Numbered from the stretch's first letter, positions 11,601 to 22,530 are shown. The stretch: 64,000 nucleotides of DNA from Desmodesmus armatus (GCA_007449985.2 VIIQ02000641.1:1-64000); one strand, 5' to 3'. Notes: a model not told the origin generated them from the sequence alone. Numbers and translations: made by a program.

Positions 11601-13450
11601 GCACAGGTTCAGCAAATGTGGCAACACTGAAAATACGGCAATCCACACATGCAGTTTGAATGATGCATATGCTGGCCAGAGTGGCAATGCACACAACGGA
11701 CTCCTCAAAGTGGTGCACCTGACTACTACAGCAATGTGGGCACATGATGTGGGGGTGGTGGCTGGGTCCATCATGGACCATGATGGTGTTGTGCATGCTC
11801 TGCACTGGGCGAGCGTCGCCTCAACAGCAGTATGTACACGTTGTTTCAATACCGTGTGTGCTTACCAGAGTTGCACTGCACAAAAGTGACCACTCAGCAA
11901 GTTGCAATTGACTAGTTCAACACAAGCAGCCCGCAAGACACATGGTGCCCCGGGGGGGGGGGGGTGTCAGTGTGGGGAGCCGAATGTAGCCGTCATATGT
12001 AGGCAGCACTAGCAGCGCAGTGGTGGTCATGACATGACTTCGGTCTCATCCTCTGGACACCACTTGCTGCACCTTGCACACATGCGCTTGGCATTAATGT
12101 CTGGAAAGGAGCTCTAAACTCAGAGAGTCAACAGGGGGGGTCAGTGTGGGGAGCCGAATGTGGCAACACTGCAACAAATGCCAACTCACACAGGCAGTCT
12201 GAATGATGTGTATGCTAGCCAGAGTGCTCGTGCACGCAACTGACTCTTCAAAGTGGTGCACCTGACTACTACAGCACTGAGGGCAAGTGATGTGAGCATG
12301 GTGGCTGGGCTCCATCATGGACCATGGCGATGTTGGGTATGCTCTGCACTGGGCAAGCGATGCGTTAGCAGCAATAAATACATGTTGTTTGAGTGCCGTG
12401 TGCCCTTGACAGAGTTCAAAAGCACAAAACCGACTACTCAGCAAAATGCAAGAGACTCCTTCAGAACCAGCCACCCCCCAAGACACGTGGTGCGCCCGGG
12501 GGGGGGGGGGGCAGTGTGGGGAGCCGAATGTGGCAACACTGCAACAAACGCCAATCCACACATGCAATTCGTGTGCCCTTGCCATAGTTCAAAAGCACAA
12601 ATATGACTACTCAGCAAGATGCAAGAGACTCCGTCAAAACCGGCAGCCCCCCAAGACACGTGGTGCGCCCGGGGGGGGGGGGTGTTAGTGTGGGGAGCCG
12701 AATGTGGCAACACTGCAACAAACACAATTTCACACATGCAGTCTGAATGATGTGTATGCTGGCCAGAGTGCTTGTGCACACAACTGACTTTTCAAAGTGG
12801 TGCACCTGACTACTACAGCACTGAGGGCAAGTGATGTGAGGGTGGTGGCCGGGATCGATCATGGACCATGGCGGTGTTGAGTATGCTCTGCACTGGGCGA
12901 GCGCCGCGTCAGCAGCAATAAATACATGTTGTTTGAGTGCCGTGTGCCCTTGCAAGAGTTCAAGAGCATAAATATGACTACTCAGCAAGATGCAAGAGAC
13001 TCCTTCCAAACCAGCAGCCCCCAAGGCATGTGGTGCGCCCGGGGGGGGGGGGGTGTCAGTGTGGGGAGCCGAATGTGGCAACACTGCAACAAACAGCAAC
13101 TCACACATGCAGTTTGAATATTTTGTATGCTGGCCAGAGTGCTAGTGCACACAACTGACCCATCACAGTGGCGCACCTGACTACTACAGCACTGAGGGCA
13201 AGTGATGTCAGGGTGGTGGCCGGGATCCATCATGAACCATGATTGTGCTGTGTATGCTCTGCACTGTGCGAGCGTCGGCTCGACAGCAATATCTACCATG
13301 TTGTTTCAGTGCTGTGTGCTCTTGCCGGAGTTGCACTGCACAAAAGACGACCACTCAGCAAGATGCAAGAGACTACTTCAAAAGCAGCAGCCCCCGAGAC
13401 ACGTGGTGCGCCCCGGGGGGGGGGGGGGGGGGGGGGGGGCGACATGTGGC
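11600..13450. repeat. poly-G minisatellite array, locus 1
   Basis: About five units of roughly 370-390 bp, some shortened. Each runs from TGTGGGGAGCCGAATGTGGC through GCTGGCCAGAGTG, CTGACTACTACAGCA and ACTCAGCAAGATGCAAGAGA to ACGTGGTGCGCCC plus a run of 9-25 G. The G-runs lie at 11950, 12497, 12670, 13040 and 13415. A 170-bp segment at about 11970-12130 that does not belong to the repeat separates the first two units. Frames seen here are by-products of the repeat. Confidence 0.85.
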
Positions 13451-13550
13451 AACACTGCAACAAACGGCAATTCACACATGCACTTAAATGATGTGCATGC
13501 TGGCCAAAGGGGAGCGTTTTTTTGAAGCTGACACACCCTGTTTGTCTGAC

Positions 13551-13672
13551 CCGGGGGGGGGGGGGGGGGTAGCAACCGAAATCCAGATCTGCAGTAAAAC
13601 AGTTGTGGGAGGGGGGGGGGTGAGCAAGGAGCACTTTGGCCCTTGAAACCGTGCCCCCCGGGGGGGAGCAAC
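13551..13672 (+). repeat. cluster of G-runs beyond the array
   Basis: Three G-runs of 7-19 bases within 120 bp, in sequence that is not part of the repeat unit. Strong potential for quadruplex formation; their lengths are likely to be unreliable in the assembly. Confidence 0.7.
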
Positions 13673-13849
13673 TCCATCCCTGACACAAACGAACACGGTG
13701 TATCAGCTTCAACAAAACGTTACCCAAAGTGCTAGTGCACACAGCTGACGTTTCAAAATGATGCACCTGACTACTACAGCAATGCCTCAGTGACCAAGAG
13801 ATGTAAGGGTGGCGGCCAGGTCCTTTATTGCATCGATTCCTTTAGGAAG

Positions 13850-14390
13850 AGATGCTGATACAGCGCACAGGTCTCACACCCACACACATGACTGTCAAAA
13901 CAGGTCAACAGTGTGGTCCCAGAGTGGGCCCAGCAAGCCTTGGCTGGGTAACGGGCAAAAGTATGATAACAAGGTATGAACTGCTACTGTTTATGAAGGG
14001 TATGGATGCTGCTGTTGAAATCGCCAACATTGCACCAGCCGCTGGCGACAGGACTGCAAAAAGTCCAGTTGTCAAAGTCTACGTGTGTATTTGTTGTTTC
14101 AGACTGGGGCACACCGGTGCCCCCCAGACGTCTGGTTGAGCTGCGCCAAAACAATGTTCATGGACGATATCCTTGCACGTGCCAAAATGCACCGTACGCC
14201 GCAGGGCAGAACAGACGTGATCGAACATCACAATGAAAGCGGCGTATGTGGTCGTTGGGTACAGGCTGCCAGAAATAGTGCGGGTTGAGTGATTGGTGAC
14301 TAACTGCCCGTCAGCTGTGTATGCGCGTGCCAAAGGAAGAAGGACATCCGCTCGATTCCGCCCATCAACAACGCTTGCGTGGATCACGCA
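13850..14390 (-). repeat. dispersed repeat, copy with an empty MITE site
   Basis: Shares ATACAGCGCACAGGTCTCAC and much downstream sequence with 57030-57480. On the minus strand it has a 102-codon frame (14079-14387) of ordinary composition, so it may be an exon of a transposon, but I know of no matching family. The trinucleotide TAA at 14301-14303 is the uninterrupted counterpart of the MITE insertion at 57472-57850. Confidence 0.6.
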
Positions 14391-14399
14391 GATGACAGG

Positions 14400-14790
14400 G
14401 GCGAAAGGGTGCAGCAGATTCGTTCACTCGCTGCTGCTGCTGTTGATGCTGCTGCTGCTGCTGCTGCTGCAAGGCTTGCAGTTGAGCAATGATTGCAGTG
14501 CCATAATGGTGCTTGATCATGTCGCATGTTGTTGTTAACTCGAAAGAGCTACTTCCCAGGGCTTTGAAGGCCCGTGAAGGGCCATCAGCAGCACACAGAC
14601 ATCCAGCAGCAGCACCCCAACAACAGCAACTGTTCAGCACCTTGGCGGCAGCAGCTCTGCGATGAAAAAGCCCGACCCGGATGACTAGCCGCCTATGACA
14701 GCCCAGTCTGCATAATCCAGGGTACACCCACTGCATCAACAACAGTAGGACGGAATCGATGCAGTACTGACGCCACCCAGGCGTTAGACG
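14400..14790. other. no gene; CTG microsatellite
   Basis: Contains a CTGCTG run (14430-14470) and mixed sequence with no supported feature. Confidence 0.5.
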
Positions 14791-14794
14791 TTCT

Positions 14795-15020
14795 ATGAAC
14801 CATGACGGTGTTATGTATGCTCTGCACAGGACGAGCGTCGCCTCCGCAGCAATAATTACATGGTGTTTGAGTGCCGTGTGCGTTTGCCAGAGTTCAAAAG
14901 CACAAGAACAACCACTCAGCAAGATGCAAGAGACTACCCTCAACACCAGCAGCCCCCAAGACACGGGGTGCGCCCGGGGGGGGGGGGGGGGGGGGGGTGA
15001 AGAGCCGAATGTGGCAACAC
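14795..15020 (+). repeat. isolated partial unit of the poly-G minisatellite
   Basis: Matches the second half of the unit in 11600-13450, from the GTGTTATGTATGCTCTGCAC region to a run of about 25 G at 14973, then GAGCCGAATGTGGCAACACT. It is separated from the main array by 1.2 kb of other sequence, so it was moved or was left by a deletion. Confidence 0.8.
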
Positions 15021-15128
15021 TGCAACAGAAGCGGGGTAATCGTTTGTCGTCACCTTGGACTGATCATGGCAGCAGTACTGCTGAATTTCGTGTAAGACCA
15101 GTGCAAGCATCGACGGAGCGTAACACTG

Positions 15129-15833
15129 TCAGAGGGTGTTTATGGACATCAAAGAAGCGTGTTTCATCTGCGTGCAGAGGCCTGTGGGTGACGGCAATTG
15201 TGCAGCACAACAGCCAATCGTGCAGCACAACACCACAGCAGCAGCTGGCACCACTGCAGAATGCCACCATGACTGTCGGGCTGAAAACCATGTAGGTGCC
15301 TTCAATATGGACAGGGCACCGGTGACCTTTGGCTTGCTGGTGCAGTGTTGATGATCACCAAGCGCACGCATGGCAGCCCGGCGTGTCATGCAGGTGGCTA
15401 TTATCCAAACTTGCAGCGCAGCACGGTGGATGTATTCGGCATTTGTAAGACCATCCACACCTTGAGCTGCTGCCACAACGGCTGCACCGATGGCCTCAAT
15501 GACTTCTCTCTACTGGATATCCACGCCGTAGACGCTGGCCGCTTCCTCGTATACGCTTTGCCATGCCTTGCCTGTAGCTTGCAGCTTGGCCAGTGCTCCA
15601 ATAGTGTCATCAAAGAACCTGCGCAACACATAGCGACCTTTGTGTGCAGCTACCTTGGCAATGCAGGGAGGTGGGCAGCATGCATCATCAGCAGCTGCTG
15701 GAACGTTCATGACACGAACCCCTGGTGACCACTCAGCTGGCTCCTGGAGGTCTGTCATCTCACACCGTACCACCTGCAGCGTGCCATCAGGCCCTGATGG
15801 CCGGGTGACACGCAACGTGCTCTGGAATCTCAA
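15129..15833 (-). pseudogene. two joined coding fragments of unknown family
   Basis: The minus-strand frame 15510-15833 (107 codons) has ordinary protein composition with several Asp, Arg and Val, and ends in KAWQSVYEEAASVYGVDIQ. A second frame (15129-15476) continues in similar style with a helical, Ala-rich segment. They may be consecutive exons or a frameshifted gene. I do not recognise a domain. Position just upstream of the second KDZ-like copy suggests transposon remains. Confidence 0.3.
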
Positions 15834-16023
15834 TTATGCGCACAGTACGGCTTTTGACAGTGATGGCTTAGGCTTACCGTTTATGCAGTGTGCCGCACAG
15901 GTTGTGTTGTTTATCCAGGTTCCAGTCCCAAAGCACTTCAGTCAGGTGATCGGTGCTGCCTGTGTGCAAGGTACGGCACAAACAAAGTTTGACTGGCAAC
16001 CCAGGAAATGCTTGGTACTAGCT

Positions 16024-16327
16024 GTTGTGTGGCAGATCTTGGCATGCAGCATGTTGACCTGAGACATGAGACCACAAAGCTGGCCCAGAAGAAGGCAGCT
16101 GCTGCCTGCTTGCAAGCAAACGAGCTAGCTCCGCTGGTCACCAAAACTTGCCACTTACCGTGTGGAGACATCCGCCTGACAATGAACCCCCAGGGGCTGA
16201 CAAAGGCGTTAATCCGCTCAGTGAACTCTCCATCTTCAAGACCGAGCCCGGTGCGGTACAAGGGGCCAAAGAGGACCTGGTTTGAGCACAAACATATCAG
16301 GCAGGTGTCCACATGAGCAGGCTGCAA
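16024..16327 (-). pseudogene. KDZ-type transposase fragment, second copy
   Basis: Near-identical copy of the block at about 8814-9115, with GLGLEDGEFTERI followed by a RRMSPHGK variant. The reading frame runs past the end of the duplicated segment at 16024 into unrelated DNA, so the downstream exons of the element are missing here. Confidence 0.4.
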
Positions 16328-16396
16328 ACTGTGTGTTGAGTCGAAACAAGCTGCCAGTCAGGTAACGTACATATTCACAACACGGACTAGAAATAC

Positions 16397-16439
16397 GCAT
16401 GGGGGGCGCCGTGCAGCGTGTGCATGGCGCCCCCCATGC
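16397..16439. repeat. perfect 14-bp inverted repeat, second copy
   Basis: Arms 16397-16410 and 16426-16439, the same as those at 9185-9227. Confidence 0.85.
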
Positions 16440-17105
16440 ACACTGCACGGCACAAACAGGCGCAACGGGTTGAAAGCCACAACACTATCCTGAAGACATA
16501 CGCAAACCTGAAAGCCATGTGTCATTAAATGCCAGCGCACGCGCGCACCCCTCCCCCCCCCCCCCAAACCTGCGCGTGCACCCACCCGCAACCATGCCCA
16601 CACGTGGCGCGCACACACATGAACCTACATGCAAGAAGGCATGCATGCATCTCCCCACATAACCCTAGACGAAAAACATTGCGTGCTTGTGCCCTTACAC
16701 ACGTGCATGCTCCTGCACACATTCCAGCTGCCGCAACCCAGATGTGCTGGCAAGCTCCCTAGTCAGCGGCCTTGCGTGTGGTGCACCTGATCGCACACCC
16801 AATCCATTGCCCGCCCTGCTGATCACCTTTACTTGCTGATCACCTACTTGCGCGCACTGCTGGCCATCAGCTGCCTGCAGCCTGCTCGCCCCTTTGTTTT
16901 GCACACTCATGACCCCCCCACCACCACCACCACACACACCCAAGCTGCAAGTGGCCCACTCTGTCCATCACCCAAGCACACCTCACCTGGCACCACCAGA
17001 CATGGGTACTGGAGTGCATGGCTGACGTGGCAGGCATGATGTCCTGGACCTGCTGCTGTGTCACCACCAACTGGGTGGGCAGCTCCGCAACCAGGCGGGC
17101 CACTT

Positions 17106-17660
17106 ATACATCACCAGCAGCGCGCTTGAGGCCAATGTTCTCCACCACCTTGGCAATCCAGGCATACCACTTGCACACCAGGTCTCCAAAGAAGAAGCGC
17201 CCTTTGAGCTGGGACAGCACTGCGTGCAGCGCATGACAGCAGTGCATGCAGACAAACCTTGTGCACACCACGACACGATGTGAGCCCAACACACCCAAGG
17301 GCTATGTCGTACTGTACACCCAAAGAGAGTTTGTTGTACTGCTGCTTTTTGCGCGATAGCCTAGTGATTTTAAGTGATGGGGAAAATCGGTAGTGTTGGA
17401 GCCGCTGCTGGTGTTGGTGCCGCTGCTGGCGTGGATGCCGCTGCTGGTGTTGGTGCCGTTGCTGGTGTTGGTGTTACTGCTGGTGTTGGTGCCGCTGCTG
17501 GTGTGAGTGCCGTTGAATCATCTGGTGTGGCAGCTGCAGATGCTGGGCGGCTCTCTGCTCCAGAGGAAGTTGCCTCTCCCTGGCCACTGCTGCTGCTGCT
17601 GCTGCTGCCTGGGGCCATCTCTGTGGCCTTGTACCATTTTGCGCAGGCCTTGCGGACGCG
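17106..17660. repeat. 555-bp direct duplication, left copy
   Basis: ATACATCACCAGC to GCGGACGCG. The right copy is 40008-40563. I found one difference between the two, a G missing in GTCGTACTG here against GTCGTGACTG there. Both share three variants absent from locus 1. They bracket the 22.3-kb composite insertion like a very long target duplication. Confidence 0.85.
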
Positions 17661-17667
17661 TAAGTAA

Positions 17668-18834
17668 GTGCTTGCCGGGGAGGACATGCAGCATAGGCTA
17701 CAGCAGCTCGAGCACAACCAGCAGGCAGCAGTTAGCTCGGCGGCAGCAGCGGCAGCAGCGGCAGCGGCAGCAGCAGCACCAGCAGCAGCGCGTAGGACGG
17801 CAGGGGCAACGGGGAACGTGGGAGCAGCACCTAAGTCTGGCACAGCAGCAGGGGCGGGCAAGGGCCACCCTAGGTCAACTGCACCGCCAGCTGCAGCCAG
17901 TAAGCAGGGCGGGCCTGCAGCCGCGGCTGCCGGTCTGGGTGGCCAAGGCAGGTCATCACCAGGCAAGGCAGCTGCGGTAGCAAACCGTAGCAGCACCCCA
18001 GCTAGGGGTGTAGAGACACCACAGCAGACAGAGGGTGGCAGGCAGGTGGGCTGGGCAGGGCCAGGGCGCGGCATGCCACCTGCAGGTGGGCCCCCACCCC
18101 CACCCCCACCGCCTCCCATACCCTCACCCCAGCAGCGTATGCAGCAGCAGCGCGCTAGCATGGGGCCACCTCGGTACCCCGGGGAGTGCTGGCCGGCAGC
18201 AGCAGCAGCAGCTGAGCTGTTAGGACCGCCAGCTGGGGGCATGTACCGGGAGGAGAACATGCAGACACCAGCTGCCCAGATGCGGACCCCCTTCGGCTCT
18301 AGCAACAGCAGCAGGTTTGCTGGCAGCAGCGAGGACAGAGGCCAGGGGTACGGCAGCAGCGGCTTGGAGGGTTACACCCCTGGCAGCGAGCCAGGTAGGG
18401 GTGAGGTCAGGCACCTGCTGTCGTTCAGCAGCACCCCCGCTGGCAGGGGCGCACGGCCTGGCTGGCAGCAGCAGGGGCGGCAGGCAGGAGGTAGAGGGAT
18501 GAGGGTAGGGCAGGAGCTGAGGGAGTGGTCAGCTCCCCAGGGGCGCATGCCTGGTAGCGGCAGGCTGAGTGCCGGCTACCCTTCAGCAGGGAGGGACGGG
18601 ATGCAGGGCACGAGCAGCGTGTACAGGCAGCCACCCATGCCCCACTACCCCCCTCCTGAGTTTGAGGCTATGGAGATGGAAGGGGAGTGGGAGGGCGGGT
18701 ATGCAGGGGGCGATGCAGGGGGCTATTATGAGGAGCCTTGGGAGCAGCACAGCAGGCAGGGGCCAGTTCGGGGGCACCCCCAGGGCCCCTATGGTGGTAG
18801 GGGGTACAGGGAAAGGGGGCCCTACTACAGGTAG
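17668..18834 (+). pseudogene. ORF2 fragment of array unit 1 (5'-truncated)
   Basis: 388 codons identical to the C-terminal half of ORF2 in unit 2, beginning at the codons for VLAGEDMQHRLQQLEHNQQ (its first Met codon is created by the junction). Contains the poly-Ala tract, the Pro run and the Arg/Gly-rich end. The N-terminal ordered domain is absent because the unit is truncated at the junction with the duplicated segment. Without a promoter or the RT ORF it is unlikely to be expressed on its own, but as part of the pseudo-LTR it supplies the 3' region upstream of unit 2. Confidence 0.8.
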
Positions 18835-20181
18835 CAGTAGGGAGGGTTTTGCTGAAGGGGAAGGTTGGGCGAGGCAGTTGTGCCGTGCATATGGTGACTG
18901 GTGGCAGGCTATGGCAGTTGGATCACTTGTTTAGATTGCTGTTGTTGGGATGCTGCTGAAGCATGAGGTTGCATCTGTTGTGGCACATTCGAGCGGAAGA
19001 GGAGCTCTGTCCCAGATGACACTGCTGGTGTTTTTTGCTGGGGTGGTTTTGCAACCCTGGCAGCAATGCCAAGGCACCATCAGACTTATGCACCCATGCT
19101 GCAGAAGCATTTGTCACGTCAGCACAGTTTCTAGATCTTCGGGAGGCCACCCGGGTGAGGCAAGGGCGGAGCTCCAGCATAGGATGCTTAAATCGATGCC
19201 GATCCTCCTCTGCAACTTTGCGCAGAGGTGCCGTTGAACCCGGGCCCGAAGCAGCATATAGTAGCAGTGTAACTAATCATTAGTTTGACATGGATTGCAG
19301 GACGATCACGACCCTTTGAGTCCAACCACCAGCAGTCCCAGATCCGCAGCCACAGCACACAGCCCCACAGCTGGTGAGCGATAGCGCTTTCATGAAAGAG
19401 AGGGTCAGTAACGCATCTTTATTATCCTGTTTGTGCGTGAATGCCCAGTGCGCCCTCTTCAATAGAGCCTGGCAGTGTCGATGCAGACCCAGAGACGGTG
19501 CGCTACTGCAAGAGCAGACCGCAACGTGAATACCTCCTGGGATAGCCAGATGCTCAGTAGCGCCGCTATATATGTATGTAACGCAGGCACAGTGAGAGGA
19601 GCAACCACAGTGCCATCTGACCACAGCAGGAGCAGAAGCTCTCCCTCAAGGTACAGATGGTTGGCATTCATAGTGATATATAGATATTTATATTTAATAT
19701 GTAAGTAGGTAGGTAAGTAACTCTTGAGGCAGGGAGCACCATTGACACACTTGGCCTGGGAGAGGTTGAGCCTTGGGCTGCAGTAGCAGGGGAGAGTGAT
19801 ATGAGCAAATGGTACCCTGCATAGACTGCAGCAAGTTGCACACGTATGCTGTAGAGACGGAAGGGATCAGCATGCTGAGTGTACAGTTGCATAGCAGCAG
19901 GCCACACGCCCCGCAGCTGTTGCCTCCTTCAGTCCTCGGCATATGATACCCAAGGGGTCACAGTACAGGATGCTGCTAGCAGGTGTACAGCCCATCAACG
20001 GCAGGGTGCTTGCACCCCTCTGCAAACAGCTGATTGCCTGTGGCTAAACTTTCCTAGTGCTGTATGTGTGGCGAGTGTATGACACCACTCGCAATAAGGT
20101 GCTTGCCATAAGCAGCAGCTCACTGCATCGGGCTGTCTGTTTGCCTTGAAACAGGATAGGCGCTACCTAACAGCAGACAAC
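18835..20181 (+). promoter_or_regulatory. intergenic region between ORF2 and the next RT ORF
   Basis: 1.35 kb that recurs at 24422-25772 (with CTTG inserted near 24640) and, in part, at 29401-30286. It contains the unit boundary at 19720/19721. Near the boundary it is AT-rich and has TGTAA (the chlorophyte poly(A) signal) in AATATGTAAGTAGG, followed by the GTAAGTAG repeat. In a head-to-tail array this segment must hold both the 3' end of one unit and the promoter and leader of the next. Minus-strand frames of 70-114 codons exist but are untested. Confidence 0.55.
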
Positions 20182-22530
20182 ATGAGCAGCATGAGGGCCT
20201 TGGGGCTACACGAGGCAGCCGACGACGAGCAGCTGGGTGGCACACAGCAGCAGGACGGGGTCCCTCCGGCAGTGGGTCAGGATGAGGAGCATCTTGACTT
20301 GGATTATGACCCAGACAACGATGCAACCCTACCAGAGGCACGCAGGCGGATAGATGTGAGTGGCGTGGGCAGGAAGATACCTATCACTGTTAGGCCAGCG
20401 GATCAGGGGGTGCGGCTCACAGCGCGTTACACTAGCAGGCAGTTGCAAAGGGCACCATCCATGGCCATGCTCGAGGAAGCAGTAGTAGCACAGCTGCCAG
20501 CTGACATAGCAGCAGCACTACCACAGTTTCAGATAGCCTGGTCCCATGATCAGCAGCTGAAGCCGCTAGTCATGAACGCAAGGGCAGCATTAGCACAGCC
20601 GACAACTGTGGACCACCTGATAGGAGTGCTTACCACAGGCACGTGTGGCTGCGGGGCATACCCTGAGTGGTTTAAGGTACCTGTTGAAGACCGTGTCATA
20701 CAACAGCACGCCACAGCAGTGATAGGCACACAACACGTGCGCACCATGGACCTGGGGTTTGTAACTAGACCAGCACTGCGGGAGTTGCTGTCCAAGGGCC
20801 TGAATCACATCCCACTAGCAGCAGCTGACACGGCCGCCACCGTAGCTACCAATGTAGCACTAGCCGAGCAGTTCATACAGCGAGTAGTGCACCCTGTAGC
20901 TACTGGTTTGGGTTACACAGTGGGACCTTCCTGGTATGACACAGCACGCCGCTCAGCTGTTAGCTGGACCAAACACCAACTTAGCTTAAGACCTGGGGGG
21001 TATGAGGAGACTGCAGAGCTGACAGATAGCATCCGGTTAGACATAGCTGAGCTGCAGAGTAGGGTTCTGATTTGTGAGGTGGACAAAGCAGCCAACACCT
21101 GCTGCTTCATCTGCCCTAAGTACGCGCAGTTGCTGGTTCTCCTGAGGCTAGAAGGGTCTGCAGACTTTGAAAAGGTTAGCACAGACATGGAGGGAGTTGC
21201 AGAAGCGCTGCAGCAGCAGCTACAAGGGATAGACAGCGGGCTGCAGGCTCTTGTGCAGAGAGGGCGGCTGCCCAACATGAGGGTAGCGTATAAGGCACAT
21301 AAGCGAGACTATAGATACCTAACCAACGCCTCAGGGTCCCTAATGTCGGCCCTCAACAGCCTAGCCCAGAGTATCACTAGCAAGGTACTGGAAGGAAGCA
21401 TGGGTGCGCTAGCAGAGCTGAACAGTGCGGTAGCTAGGTTCACAGGAGCACGCACTCAGTCGTGCATAGTTGTGCAGAACGCACAACAGGTGGTCCTGAA
21501 CATACCGGACAAGATAGCCACTGACTTCTGTGCAGACATAACTAAATGCTTTGAGAACATCCCAATAGATGTGGCTGAACCATACAGCCTGCAGGAAGCC
21601 TTGAAGAAGCAAGTGAAGCAGGCTTTTGAGCACAAGGCAGCTGTGAGGGGTCAGCAGCAGCAGCTTGTGATCACCAAAATGCAGCCGCCATACAGAGTAG
21701 AGTGGCAGCACGTCAGCAGTGGCAGCAGCGCTCAGGGCAGGTTGTACCTAACCCAAGAAAAAACCCTGGCTATCCTGCACACAGCCCTCACTAATGCGTA
21801 TGTCACAGCAGGGGGACAGCAGGGGGACAGGCAGGCCAGAGGGATTCCAATGGGGGCAGACTACAGTCCTGACGCATGTAACCTGTACTTCATGACTTAC
21901 GAGGCTGCTGCTGTGCGCAGAATGTGCAGATTAGCTGGTGACAGCAGCATGCAGCAACAGTTGTGCCGTGAGTGGCTTTACTGCTTCAGAATGATGGATG
22001 ACATCAGGATGATTAACGCCCCTACCTTAGCTGACTTTGTGCGCAGCCCTGATAGGCCAGGTGACAACAAGACACTAGGCTGGATATACCCACCCTGCGT
22101 CGGCATAGATGTGACGTTTGACGTCAGTGCCGGCGGTGACAGCAGGGTCACAACGCAGTACTTAGACTGCCTCACGCACATCAGTCAGGATGGGACATAC
22201 AGCGTTGAGATCTACGACAAGCAGCACAAGCTCAACTTTAAGCCTGTTCACTACATCGCGCGCAGCAGCAACAGGCCGTTAGGGAATAGCTACAAAATGG
22301 TGCTGGGCCAGGCCTATCGGATTGCGGCGATCTGCAGCACTGCCGACCTGGCTGCAAAGCACATAGGGTTTGTCCTACAGAAACTGCTGCAACGTGGCTT
22401 TGCCAGGCAGCGCCTCCTAGACACCCTGATGGCATGGGCAGATGCAGACCCGGCAATACCTGGCAAGCCTTTTAACCTGCATGATGTGCTGCGTGCTGTT
22501 ACCCGTAGGCACTCATCCTGGAGGAGCTGA
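20182..22530 (+). CDS. Penelope-like reverse transcriptase, unit 2 (intact)
   Basis: 782 codons from the ATG at 20182; an upstream TTG at 20146 is in frame, but no in-frame ATG precedes 20182. RT motifs in order: KAHKRDYRYLTNA (template-grip region), motif A CADITKCFENIP, motif B RGIPMGADYSPDACNLYF, motif C MMDD in FRMMDDIRMI, then YDKQHKLNFKPVHY and RSSNRPLG followed by GQAYRIAAICS, the K-tyrosine-serine-arginine end pattern that I associate with Penelope-like RTs. The N-terminal third has a CGCGAYPEW block of unknown role. MMDD in place of YVDD is unusual. It would make cDNA from element RNA, primed at a nick or chromosome end. Alternative: a new RT clade near Penelope-like elements. All catalytic aspartates are present. 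Confidence 0.7.
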   Translation: MSSMRALGLHEAADDEQLGGTQQQDGVPPAVGQDEEHLDLDYDPDNDATLPEARRRIDVSGVGRKIPITVRPADQGVRLTARYTSRQLQRAPSMAMLEEAVVAQLPADIAAALPQFQIAWSHDQQLKPLVMNARAALAQPTTVDHLIGVLTTGTCGCGAYPEWFKVPVEDRVIQQHATAVIGTQHVRTMDLGFVTRPALRELLSKGLNHIPLAAADTAATVATNVALAEQFIQRVVHPVATGLGYTVGPSWYDTARRSAVSWTKHQLSLRPGGYEETAELTDSIRLDIAELQSRVLICEVDKAANTCCFICPKYAQLLVLLRLEGSADFEKVSTDMEGVAEALQQQLQGIDSGLQALVQRGRLPNMRVAYKAHKRDYRYLTNASGSLMSALNSLAQSITSKVLEGSMGALAELNSAVARFTGARTQSCIVVQNAQQVVLNIPDKIATDFCADITKCFENIPIDVAEPYSLQEALKKQVKQAFEHKAAVRGQQQQLVITKMQPPYRVEWQHVSSGSSAQGRLYLTQEKTLAILHTALTNAYVTAGGQQGDRQARGIPMGADYSPDACNLYFMTYEAAAVRRMCRLAGDSSMQQQLCREWLYCFRMMDDIRMINAPTLADFVRSPDRPGDNKTLGWIYPPCVGIDVTFDVSAGGDSRVTTQYLDCLTHISQDGTYSVEIYDKQHKLNFKPVHYIARSSNRPLGNSYKMVLGQAYRIAAICSTADLAAKHIGFVLQKLLQRGFARQRLLDTLMAWADADPAIPGKPFNLHDVLRAVTRRHSSWRS

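Larger units (their letters stand above)
8814..13500. repeat. segmental duplication, locus 1
   Basis: Begins at TTGTGTGGCAGATCTTGG. It matches 16024-17660 and then, continuing without a gap, 40008 to about 43930. Locus 1 has private variants against the other two pieces: GGCCGATG for GGCCAATG near 9950, GACAGTAG for GACAGCAG near 10045, and absence of an 8-bp CACACCCA near 10090. It contains the 3' half of the KDZ-like element, a Pro/Ala-rich exon and a poly-G minisatellite. Confidence 0.9.
16024..17660. repeat. segmental duplication, locus 2, left part
   Basis: Starts at TTGTGTGGCAGATCTTGG after unrelated DNA and follows locus 1 base for base, apart from short indels, until GCGGACGCG at 17660. 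Locus 1 then continues TGTGTCTGTC, but here a retroelement array begins. The continuation is found at 40564 onward. Confidence 0.92.

Noticed and set aside
13400..13440. Telomeric or centromeric meaning of the poly-G runs
   Set aside because: Pure G-runs without a TTTAGGG or TTTTAGGG unit; they belong to an interspersed minisatellite.
11600..13450. CRISPR array or satellite with spacers
   Set aside because: Units are about 370-390 bp, homologous along their whole length, and lie in eukaryotic DNA.
17370..18305. 311-codon minus-strand frame joining the Pro/Ala exon to Gly/Ala/Pro-rich sequence
   Set aside because: It crosses the junction at 17660, and its larger part is the antisense of ORF2's low-complexity region, as shown by the same antisense frames at 23200 and 28179.
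18835..20181. Hammerhead ribozyme in the pseudo-LTR, as found in some Penelope-like elements
   Set aside because: I looked for CTGANGA followed by GAAA on both strands. The closest match (CTGGTGAGCGATAGCGC at about 19370) lacks the conserved A and a proper helix. A covariance search would be decisive.
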